The notes under the pieces: model-generated
What the model was told of the DNA's origin: nothing
What the model saw: the letters and a program-made list of their open reading frames with translations, nothing else
Databases searched by the model: none
DNA from: CAZAYP01 sp964489425 [NCBI: uncultured Verrucomicrobiota bacterium]
GTDB taxonomy: Bacteria; Verrucomicrobiota; Kiritimatiellia; RZYC01
DNA length: 11,606 bases
Assembly (NCBI GenBank): GCA_964489425.1
Contig: CAZAYP010000121.1
Location: forward strand, 1 to 11,606
Direction of reading: 5' to 3'
Made by a program: the position numbers and the translations under genes
Shown here: one piece after another, positions 1-5,572 of the stretch
Layout: each line of letters opens with the position of its first letter
Numbering within the stretch: the first letter of the stretch is position 1

Positions 1-1785
1 AATTTTCGCCGCGTCACCCGCTTGTAATGTGACGGTGTGAAATATCCGGGTTAGCAGCGTTTTCTTGAGAAACCTGTACAACTCGAACCGCTCGTGCAGG
101 TGTTCCGTTCGCAGTTGGGTGGAGTTCGCGAGCCCAACCAATTGCTGGATTGCGATAGCCAGTTGCGTTTTTCCCCGGCCGGCTTCGCCGTCCAGCACCA
201 GCAGTCGCTGGATCAGGTTGCGCCCCAGCAAGCACAGTCCGATGTATTTTTGAATCAGGACAACGTCCTCCTGGTGGACTGCCGGTAGAATCAACTCATC
301 AAGGAATCGCGGGCAGTGGGCGGTCGGGTCGTAGGCAATCGGGGATTGATTTCTTGAATAATAGTCCGGGGAAAAGCCGGTCAGGTCCGCGCCAACACCA
401 TTGAAGACCAACACTCCGTTGGTCAGGTGGATGAACTGTTTTTCCTTTCTGAACGCTTCGCGCTTTTCGACAATCCCCTTCAACTGACCAACTATCGCGG
501 CTAGGCGGCGGTCGGTGCGGTCACGGACCAGGCCAATTTCCTTTTTGTCGCGCCCCATCCGTAGTAGTGCCTGCCCCACCTCCTGCTTTATTGCGTCGGT
601 GGTGACGTCCGCATATAGGCCACTTGTTGCTTCGTAGCGGTAAAACTGGCGTTCGGCCGGTTCCCATAGCTCGATGTTCTGGGCAGCATGGAGCCCGGCC
701 CAGTACGGTTCATTCAGACCATCGTAAACGCGCGCCCCGGTCTTTTCTGAAACGTGGAAGAAAAAAGGCGGGCCATATCGGGACTCGAGCGATGAAAAAA
801 CAGGGCCATTATCAATCGCTGCCCAGGTGCGCTCCCTATAATCTGCCCGGTCGTTCCACTTGCCCCGCGCCAAGCCCGACTTTTCGAACAGCGTAAACGA
901 TTGCCGTTTGTTGCCGCCGGTCCAGAACCGCAGGATCGACAACAACGCTGCATCGCCCGCGCTGTGATCGTTACCGTAATCGCTCAGGTCGCCCGCCCAC
1001 AGCTTTGCAAACTTGGCGCCTTGAGATGATTCTTTGATGCGGGTGACAATTTCGTGTTCTGGCGGGGCCTCGTGATCATCATCGGCTGTTGGCTCGGGGT
1101 CGGACTGCGGGTACCCGTTTGATTCAGGCTCTTCCTGAACGGCCTTGCCAAAAACTTTGTTGTAGACAGCGACCAACTGCTCCGGGCGGTGCTCCACTGT
1201 GGGTGGTGTTCCGGCAACGTGCTGGCCGGTCACGGTGAAATAGCGGTCGCCGTCGTATATCTCAACCGCCCCGTCAAAATACTTGGGGTTTTTGCAACGC
1301 TCGCCGGGCTTTTTCGCGTACATCCACAACTTGACGCCCGTGCCGGATGGGCTCACCTCACAATAGGTGTTTAGCAGGTCAACGAAATCCTGCGCCCACT
1401 GCTTGATGTCGCCCGTGCTGGGGTCGCGGCAATCGTCTAGGTCAACGCCGGCCAAGCCGCTACCAAGCACAATGCCGATGCCCGCGTATTGATTGCTGGC
1501 GGTCAGCGCGGATTCGTAGGTGGTCCATGTTGCTGGGGCGGTGCTGCTGGCACGCTGGCCAGTCTGCGGTGTGTAGGGAACTTTTGTTTCCTTGCCGTCC
1601 CGGACCTCGTATTTCCAGCACACCCATCGGGGCAGGTCGCGCAGTTCGGCCGGCACGGCAATCAGGTTCGGCGGCAGCGGTCGCCCTTGACCTTTTGCCC
1701 CCTCGCGGGCAAATTGCTTGGTGAATATCCGTTCAGATTCCCCGTCGCCCTGGCCGGCGGCGGGTCTGCCCTCGGCGGCGGTCAC
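1..1785 (-). CDS. Primase-polymerase/SF3-type helicase, replication protein of integrative element (partial, 3' end off window)
   Basis: The frame is open for 595 codons from a GTG at 1785 to the left edge, so the C-terminus is missing. The GTG sits in a GTGA overlap with the stop of the preceding HTH gene, which implies translational coupling; there is no ATG near this point. The N-terminal part looks like an archaeo-eukaryotic-type primase-polymerase of the phage NrS-1 kind: VDLDD at residues 114-118 supplies the metal-binding acidic residues, SPSGTG lies at 145-150, and EIYDGDRYFTVTG at 175-187. A helix-bundle region beginning NDHSAGDAALLSILRFW (about 272-288) is also typical of that family. 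Residues 451-463 (FIHLTNGVLVFNG) resemble the D5 N-terminal domain, and a Walker A motif GEAGRGKT lies at 533-540, starting a superfamily 3-like helicase ATPase whose Walker B would be beyond the window. Inferred role: priming and unwinding for element replication. The function is secure at family level; the exact subfamily is less so. Confidence 0.88.
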   Translation of the reverse strand, partial: MTAAEGRPAAGQGDGESERIFTKQFAREGAKGQGRPLPPNLIAVPAELRDLPRWVCWKYEVRDGKETKVPYTPQTGQRASSTAPATWTTYESALTASNQYAGIGIVLGSGLAGVDLDDCRDPSTGDIKQWAQDFVDLLNTYCEVSPSGTGVKLWMYAKKPGERCKNPKYFDGAVEIYDGDRYFTVTGQHVAGTPPTVEHRPEQLVAVYNKVFGKAVQEEPESNGYPQSDPEPTADDDHEAPPEHEIVTRIKESSQGAKFAKLWAGDLSDYGNDHSAGDAALLSILRFWTGGNKRQSFTLFEKSGLARGKWNDRADYRERTWAAIDNGPVFSSLESRYGPPFFFHVSEKTGARVYDGLNEPYWAGLHAAQNIELWEPAERQFYRYEATSGLYADVTTDAIKQEVGQALLRMGRDKKEIGLVRDRTDRRLAAIVGQLKGIVEKREAFRKEKQFIHLTNGVLVFNGVGADLTGFSPDYYSRNQSPIAYDPTAHCPRFLDELILPAVHQEDVVLIQKYIGLCLLGRNLIQRLLVLDGEAGRGKTQLAIAIQQLVGLANSTQLRTEHLHERFELYRFLKKTLLTRIFHTVTLQAGDAAKI

Positions 1786-2003
1786 GGCGCACCCGGGTCA
1801 GTCACGACGTGCCGGTCAATATATCCCAGCACGCTCGGCAACCAGACCAAGCGAATGCCTTTGATGCGCCCCTTTTTCTTCAGGCTCGCGGACCGGATCG
1901 CGCCGGCGTTGATCAACTCATAGAACGTCGCCCGTGTGAGCCCCGTGTGCGGACAGCGCCCCTTGGTCGGCAGCCTGATCCAACGTTCATTGCTTTCGTT
2001 CAT
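1782..2003 (-). CDS. AlpA/excisionase-like helix-turn-helix DNA-binding protein
   Basis: A 73-residue basic protein. The ATG at 2003 is chosen over an upstream in-frame ATG at 2048 because AAGGAG lies six bases before it. Residues about 12-38 (TKGRCPHTGLTRATFYELIN and following) form a MerR/AlpA-type helix-turn-helix. A lysine-rich wing (SLKKKGRIKGIRLVW, 40-54) and a final helix (SVLGYIDRH) follow, the usual fold of excisionases and of the P4 regulator AlpA. Its stop overlaps the GTG start of the primase gene, so the two are almost certainly co-transcribed. An inverted repeat lies about 60 bases upstream. Known members regulate integrase or excision or bind the element's own promoters. Which of these applies here is not visible. 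Confidence 0.8.
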   Translation of the reverse strand: MNESNERWIRLPTKGRCPHTGLTRATFYELINAGAIRSASLKKKGRIKGIRLVWLPSVLGYIDRHVVTDPGAP

Positions 2004-2063
2004 ACATCGCTCCTTACTTGCGCGACAATCCGCGCTTTTGGAGAACAATGTACGCAGACGGGC

Positions 2064-2088
2064 GGGACACCTCTATTAGACGTGTCCC
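2064..2088. promoter_or_regulatory. Inverted repeat upstream of the alpA-like/primase operon
   Basis: GGGACACCTC and GACGTGTCCC (9 of 10 positions pair) flank a five-base TATTA loop in the gap between the unrecognised gene and the alpA-like gene. On the minus strand TCTAAT (5 of 6 to a -10 box) falls across the centre, but no convincing -35 box accompanies it. The repeat could be an operator for the HTH protein or for the TA antitoxin, or a hairpin attenuating read-through. Read on the plus strand it is followed by ACTTTT, a weak terminator-like tail. Confidence 0.45.
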
Positions 2089-2107
2089 ACTTTTCGCAAA
2101 CGATGGT

Positions 2108-2842
2108 TCACCGGCGTGTAATGCGGGCGATCTGCTTCGCGGACAGGCTGGTATACGCGGGATCGCTCTTCGTCATCTCGCGGTTCACGGATCTGGAAAT
2201 GGCTTTCCACGAAAGCGGCGGATGATGCTTCTTATAGCCCCGCACCAGTCGCCGGATTTCCCGGTTACGCTCGGCAACACTTGCGTTGCGCTTACACGCG
2301 CTGGCCTCTCGCGCTATACGCAAGGTCGCGTTGTGTTTTTTGCCCAACCGGTAATCCGGCCCCACCATTTTGATCAGGGTGCTGTGGTCCCGCCGATTTT
2401 CCTTTAGCATTTCGCCGACAATTGCGCGGATGCTCTCCTCGGTGGCCGGTTGGCCACTGGCGGCCAATCTTTCAGACACCATTGCCATGAGTGAATCCGA
2501 ATGGGCCAAGAAAAACAGTTGAACCGCAATATCCCGGAAACTGACGCCAGCATCTCCGCGGGTCAGCAGATAATCCATGCGGTCAATTAGCTCCCGGTGG
2601 CGGTTCTCGGCTTTCATCAGCAAGGGCAATGGGCGGATTCGCGTGCCGCGGTAGTCATGCCATATATCCGGGTTCAATGATGCGAGCAGATAGGGATGGC
2701 GCTCATTCCATGTATGAGCATTAGAAGCCCTGCTTTGCAGGATCAAATCGAGCAAAATACGGGCTTCAGGCTTATCGTGTGGAGCGGCTTTGGACTCCTG
2801 CTGCCGAGGGTGCCGGGCGGTCTTCAATGACTTCTTCTTCAT
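2108..2842 (-). CDS. Unrecognised basic protein of the integrative element (possible DNA-binding C-terminus)
   Basis: A 244-residue protein that I do not recognise. The ATG at 2842 is preferred over an in-frame ATG at 2890 because AGAGGA stands about six bases upstream of it; the extra 16 N-terminal residues would be hydrophobic and out of character. The N-terminus (1-28) is rich in Lys, Arg and Gln and looks disordered. The middle (about 76-150) is predicted helical. The C-terminal 60 residues are strongly basic, and LSWKAISRSVNR ... SLSAKQIARITRR (210-244) resembles a helix-turn-helix segment. There is no signal peptide or membrane segment. It lies between the TA pair and the alpA-like/primase pair on the same strand, so a role in element replication, packaging or regulation is possible but unproven. 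Confidence 0.7.
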   Translation of the reverse strand: MKKKSLKTARHPRQQESKAAPHDKPEARILLDLILQSRASNAHTWNERHPYLLASLNPDIWHDYRGTRIRPLPLLMKAENRHRELIDRMDYLLTRGDAGVSFRDIAVQLFFLAHSDSLMAMVSERLAASGQPATEESIRAIVGEMLKENRRDHSTLIKMVGPDYRLGKKHNATLRIAREASACKRNASVAERNREIRRLVRGYKKHHPPLSWKAISRSVNREMTKSDPAYTSLSAKQIARITRR

Positions 2843-2900
2843 GCTCTTCCTCTCTATCAGGGCGCAGGCGGCCGGCGGATAGAGCGCCAACCGCCCACTT

Positions 2901-2921
2901 CCCCGGCGGATCAGGCCGGGG
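2901..2921 (-). terminator. GC hairpin after the antitoxin gene (weak terminator or attenuator)
   Basis: CCCCGGC and GCCGGGG form a perfect 7-bp stem with a 7-base loop, 10 bases beyond the antitoxin stop on the minus strand. No T tract follows on that strand, so it does not meet the usual intrinsic-terminator pattern. It may reduce read-through from the TA operon into the next gene. Confidence 0.3.
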
Positions 2922-2931
2922 CGAACATTCG

Positions 2932-3252
2932 TTATGCCATAGCCACGGTTACACGCGGGACCATGCCCAAGTCGTCGCGGATGGCCCGGACGATGGTCGC
3001 CAGGCTCCGCGCCGTGGGGTTGCCCCGGCGGCTTAACATACGGTGCAGGGCCTTTTCACCGAACCCGGTCTGGCGGGCCAGTTCCTTGAACGTGATCTCG
3101 GCATGGACCAGATCGCGGAGCATGGACAGGCCTTCATCGGTTTCGCCTTCGAGAATCGCGGTCATGGCCTCCGCATACAGCGCCCGCGCAAACTTGGGAT
3201 CGCTTTGGATGCGTTTAACCACGGTTTCCTTGTATGTCTTGGTCAATGCCAT
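2932..3252 (-). CDS. Helix-turn-helix antitoxin of a HigBA/RelE-type addiction module
   Basis: A 106-residue cytoplasmic protein whose helical N-terminus precedes a clear HTH: ITFKELARQTGFGEKALHRM at 53-72, then GNPTARSLATIVRAI, the layout of HigA-like and 'addiction module antidote' proteins. The ATG at 3252 follows the toxin stop after one base, and GAAGG inside the end of the toxin gene provides the ribosome binding site. Known antitoxins of this class bind and neutralise the toxin and repress their shared promoter; that is inferred here from arrangement and fold. Toxin-first order matches HigBA rather than classical RelBE. Confidence 0.88.
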   Translation of the reverse strand: MALTKTYKETVVKRIQSDPKFARALYAEAMTAILEGETDEGLSMLRDLVHAEITFKELARQTGFGEKALHRMLSRRGNPTARSLATIVRAIRDDLGMVPRVTVAMA

Positions 3253-3253
3253 A

Positions 3254-3583
3254 TCACACCTTCGCTTTCTTGTATCGGCGCCAGCGGTCCACGGCGGCCA
3301 CGATGTCCGCCGCTTGCCGCCGCTTATCGCCGCCGCCCAGCAGGATCACCAGCGTGTTGCCATCCATGCCGAAATAGACGCGGTATCCCGGCCCGAAATC
3401 CAAGCGCAGTTCATGGACCCCTTCGCGGAGCGCCTTGGCCGCGCCAAAGTTCCCGGCCTCCAGGCGGCGGATACAGCGGTCCACCCGCGCAGCCGTGACC
3501 GCATCAAGGCGGTTGAACCAATCCGCAAACGGCGTCCGGTCCCCCTCCGTGTATTCAACAACCCGGATCATCATATTCAACAT
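3254..3583 (-). CDS. RelE/ParE-superfamily toxin (HigB-like, Gp49-related 'addiction module killer')
   Basis: A 109-residue basic protein with the hallmarks of the phage-Gp49-like killer family: PFADWFNRLD at 18-27, GVHELRLDFGPGYRVYFG at 55-72 and LLGGGDKRRQAADI at 81-94. Known relatives are ribosome-dependent mRNA endonucleases, with the basic residues around the R-Y motif and the GGDK loop as likely active-site parts. It has the usual length and is apparently intact. The ATG at 3583 has AAAGGG five bases upstream; further ATGs lie at 3574 and 3571. It is the first gene of a two-gene operon with the antitoxin and sits next to the integrase. The likely role is stabilising the integrated element. 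Confidence 0.9.
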   Translation of the reverse strand: MLNMMIRVVEYTEGDRTPFADWFNRLDAVTAARVDRCIRRLEAGNFGAAKALREGVHELRLDFGPGYRVYFGMDGNTLVILLGGGDKRRQAADIVAAVDRWRRYKKAKV

Positions 3584-3609
3584 AGTACCCTTTATATCAC
3601 CATTGTCAA
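3582..3609 (-). promoter_or_regulatory. Putative toxin-antitoxin promoter
   Basis: On the minus strand a perfect TTGACA (3609-3604) is followed after 16 bases by TACTAT (3587-3582, 4 of 6 to consensus), which overlaps the first ATG of the toxin. A second AT-rich hexamer, TATAAA, lies at 3596-3591. If TACTAT is the real -10 box, transcription would start inside the annotated toxin frame and translation would begin at the ATGs at 3574 or 3571 without a leader. If TATAAA is used, the mRNA would start almost at ATG 3583. Confidence 0.4.
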
Positions 3610-3621
3610 GCGGGTGAGTGG

Positions 3622-3641
3622 GCGGCGGCCTGCGGCGGCCT
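3622..3641. repeat. Tandem 10-bp repeat over the integrase stop codon
   Basis: GCGGCGGCCT occurs twice in direct succession (3622-3631 and 3632-3641). The second copy contains two bases of the integrase stop codon. It is probably a small local duplication; no function is evident. Confidence 0.5.
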
Positions 3642-4791
3642 ACCGCGTCACGTCGGGCAGTTTGGCCACGGCATCGCGGAGCGTGTCGCGTTCAATGTGG
3701 GTGTAGGTCTTGGAAACCGCCTCGGAGTCGTGGCCGATGATTTCCCGCGCCACAACATCCGATACCCCGGCATTCTTCAACAAGCTGGTGGCCGTGTGCC
3801 GAAGGCAATGGAACGACATTCCGCTCGTGTCGCGCCGGGCGCTTCGGCCTTTCCCGGTAGATTCACGGGTGCCGGGCTTACGCAAGCCAGCGGCCACCAG
3901 GATATCCGCAAAACGAGTGGATAAGGTCCCCGTGCCCTTCCCCGTCTGCATGGCCTCGTAACAGTGGGGGAATAACGGCGCCTGCGGGTCGTCGGTGCTG
4001 GGCATGGATTCATAATGGCGCATGAGCGGCGCGCCGATGGGGATATTCACCGGGGCCCCTGTCTTGCGGGTGATGAAGTGGATTTCACGCTCTTGGAGAT
4101 CAACCATGTTCCAGGTCAGCAGCGCAATATCACCCAGGCGTTGCCCGGTATACAGGCCGGTAAGAATGACGCCGCGCCATTCGGCATCCGCTATCGCCAG
4201 AATCCGTTTCACCTCGTCCAGCTTGAATGCCCGGCGCGTGCTTTTGGCGGCCTTGACCAATCGCACGCGGTCAAACACGTTGGACGGCATGAGACCGTCG
4301 CGCAATCCATCCCGCCATGCTCCGCGCAGAATCTTCATGATCTTGTTCACGGTCCCGCCGGCCAGGCGCTTGGCCAGGCTGTCGCGGAACCGGGATATTT
4401 CGTCCGGGCCGATGGCGTCCATATGGCGCCCGGTCCCGTTGTCCATGAAGTTCAGCAGGTGATCCACGCATCCGCGATACTCCAGCATGCTGCTTTCGGT
4501 CACTTCCAGGGATTTCTTCTCCAGCCAGCGGCCCAAGAAGTCCTTCACGGTGGCGCTCGGCATCTGGTCGCGGGCGGCAATGGCGTAGCAGTCGGCAATG
4601 ACGGCCCGCGCCCTGGCCTGTGACAAACGCCCTTCCCGGCCGGCCTCGCCGGCCTCGGCAAACTTCAAGCAGACGGCCCACGCCTTCTTCTTGTCCGTCT
4701 GCCCCGTGGACCGCAAAGCGCGGCGGCCATCGGGGTAGTAAAACGCACACTGCCAATACCGGCTGTCATTCACCCGGTGTAACGAAGCCAT
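3640..4791 (-). CDS. int: Tyrosine site-specific recombinase (integrase of the island)
   Basis: A 383-residue phage-type integrase. It has an N-terminal arm-binding-like region (about 1-75), a SAM-like core-binding domain (about 78-165), and a catalytic domain with all expected residues: R218 in TGQRLGD, K243 in ITRKTGAPVNIPI, H328 and R331 in HCLRHT, H354 in IIGHDS and the nucleophile Y363 in KTYTH. Nothing is missing, so it should be active. The ATG at 4791 has GGAGGG (4802-4797) six bases upstream, and a good promoter lies further up. The gene begins about 140 bases from the tRNA remnant at 4933-4960, the usual arrangement of an integrase beside its own attachment site. The known role of the family is integration and excision by strand exchange; the use of this tRNA as target is inferred from position. 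Confidence 0.95.
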   Translation of the reverse strand: MASLHRVNDSRYWQCAFYYPDGRRALRSTGQTDKKKAWAVCLKFAEAGEAGREGRLSQARARAVIADCYAIAARDQMPSATVKDFLGRWLEKKSLEVTESSMLEYRGCVDHLLNFMDNGTGRHMDAIGPDEISRFRDSLAKRLAGGTVNKIMKILRGAWRDGLRDGLMPSNVFDRVRLVKAAKSTRRAFKLDEVKRILAIADAEWRGVILTGLYTGQRLGDIALLTWNMVDLQEREIHFITRKTGAPVNIPIGAPLMRHYESMPSTDDPQAPLFPHCYEAMQTGKGTGTLSTRFADILVAAGLRKPGTRESTGKGRSARRDTSGMSFHCLRHTATSLLKNAGVSDVVAREIIGHDSEAVSKTYTHIERDTLRDAVAKLPDVTR

Positions 4792-4832
4792 GCAAACCCT
4801 CCAGGTATCATGTTTTCAGATCGCGGCGTGTT

Positions 4833-4871
4833 CATACCCATAAACATACCCCTAACGTTTACCCGCGTCAA
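4833..4871 (-). promoter_or_regulatory. Integrase promoter with two GGGTATG direct repeats
   Basis: On the minus strand TTGACG (4871-4866, 5 of 6) and TATGTT (4848-4843, 4 of 6) are separated by exactly 17 bases. Two copies of GGGTATG (4851-4845 and 4839-4833), 12 bases apart in period, cover the -10 box and the likely start site. They are well placed for a repressor or for arm-type integrase binding. Confidence 0.5.
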
Positions 4872-4932
4872 GGGCGTTCGTATATGTCGTTTTCATTGGG
4901 CTTTTTGATTATTTTACAGGGCTAATAGTATC

Positions 4933-4960
4933 GGTGGTTCGAATCCACCCCCCACCACCA
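4933..4960 (+). other. attR-like site: displaced 3' end of a tRNA gene
   Basis: GGTGG TTCGAAT CCACC forms a perfect tRNA T arm (4933-4949). It is followed by CCCCACC (3' acceptor strand, 4950-4956), discriminator A and an encoded CCA (4958-4960). The matching 5' acceptor strand GGTGGGG and the D and anticodon arms are absent from the 130 bases to the left. This is what remains downstream when an element integrates into a tRNA 3' end: the intact tRNA should be at the far end of the element, left of this window, and native chromosome starts to the right. The tRNA identity cannot be read from this piece. Confidence 0.85.
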
Positions 4961-5130
4961 ACCTCCCAATCAAGCCATTACCTCAATATAAGCCAATAAT
5001 ATCAAGGGTTTCTTGAGATCAGGCCTTTTCACCCCTGCTCTTTTCTGCGCTTCGGTGCATTTCCGTGCCACGGTCAAAAATGGGTTTATAAAGGGCACAT
5101 AAAGGGCACAGTCTGGTTTCCGGCAGATGA
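4961..5130. other. Non-coding stretch downstream of attR with short repeats
   Basis: I see no credible gene here. The stretch contains an imperfect repeat around AAGCCA (4973 and 4991 areas), a small inverted repeat TCAAG/CTTGA near 5000-5014, a perfect palindrome CCGTGCCACGG (5063-5073) and a tandem 11-bp repeat (listed separately). The repeated GTGCC/GGCAC words could be old recombinase arm sites. Confidence 0.4.
5088..5109. repeat. Tandem 11-bp direct repeat ATAAAGGGCAC x2
   Basis: Two exact, adjacent copies of ATAAAGGGCAC (5088-5098, 5099-5109) lie 130 bases beyond the tRNA remnant and just before an excisionase-like fragment. Their spacing of one helical turn would suit binding of a recombinase arm domain or an excisionase. 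Confidence 0.55.
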
Positions 5131-5313
5131 TCTTTCTGCCACCTGCTTGCCCAGCGCCTGTCGGTCAGCCTGCGCGCCGTGGACAAGTGGGCCAAGCAGA
5201 GGCTGCTGACCCGCCGTGTTCTGCCCGGCCGGGTGCGGGGCTGTGGGTTCTCATCGGTCGAGGTTGAGCGGCTGATCCTGAGGGGGGCGGTGGTACCGGA
5301 TTCTGGTTGCTGA
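5131..5313 (+). pseudogene. Fragment of an excisionase/MerR-like HTH protein without start codon
   Basis: The frame between TGA at 5128-5130 and TGA at 5311-5313 has 60 codons and no ATG. It reads LLAQRLSVSLRAVDKWAKQR, then LLTRRVLPGR and FSSVEVERLI, the helix-turn-helix, wing and final helix pattern of HTH_17 excisionase-like proteins. An ATG-led stretch just upstream (5127) is in another frame, so a frameshift near 5130-5150 may have broken the gene. It may be a relic of an older mobile element. The assignment rests on motif pattern only. Confidence 0.45.
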
Positions 5314-5341
5314 TCAACGCCGCGCCGCAACCGTACGCACG

Positions 5342-5476
5342 GGCCAGCGTGCCGGTGCCAGACTCGGCCAACATGGTCAGGAGCCCGCCCGTAGCTGCCA
5401 TCACGATCTGCTTGTCGCAGTAGTCGATCCGCTCCTGGAACGGCATCCGGGCGCGCTGGGCTATGTATACCGACTC
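5342..5476 (-). pseudogene. Fragment resembling a Mu-like phage portal protein (gp29/DUF935)
   Basis: A minus-strand frame, open from just after a TAA at 5479-5477, includes MPFQERIDYCDKQIVMAATG followed by GLLTMLAESGTGTLA. This resembles the region of Mu gp29-type portal proteins where a conserved helix precedes a 'LTM...SGTLA' segment. After residue LA (about 5342) the reading turns into Pro/Arg-rich sequence unlike the family, so this is a short internal remnant with both ends lost. The resemblance is from memory of the family and needs a profile search. Confidence 0.4.
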
Positions 5477-5572
5477 TTAGTCCAGTGCCGTGGAGACGTT
5501 ATTGGGGGCCAATTACTCGGCATATTTCTTGGGTGCCGTATAGGCGGCAGGCGCTGGCGATCGCGATAACGC
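5477..5572. other. Intergenic spacer downstream of the sensor kinase gene
   Basis: No gene is seen. A short inverted repeat TGCCG/CGGCA lies near 5533-5548 beyond the kinase stop but lacks a T tract, so no convincing terminator is found. Confidence 0.3.

Noticed and set aside
2901-2921. Strong intrinsic terminator after the TA operon
   Set aside because: The stem is good, but no T tract follows on the minus strand. It is kept only as a low-confidence hairpin.
4015-4623. Plus-strand frame opposite the integrase
   Set aside because: It lies entirely within the intact integrase gene, and its translation shows no domain.
4870-4960. A complete tRNA gene at the island boundary
   Set aside because: Only the T arm and acceptor 3' strand are present. 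No D arm, anticodon arm or GGTGGGG 5' strand is found upstream.
1-4960. CRISPR array or defence-island gene set in the element
   Set aside because: No regularly spaced repeats and no nuclease or methylase genes are seen in the portion available. The only toxin belongs to an ordinary type II pair.
5019-5446. Two minus-strand frames of about 100 codons in the debris region as real genes
   Set aside because: Apart from the short portal-like segment their translations are Arg/Pro-rich and unlike any family, and they oppose the HTH fragment.
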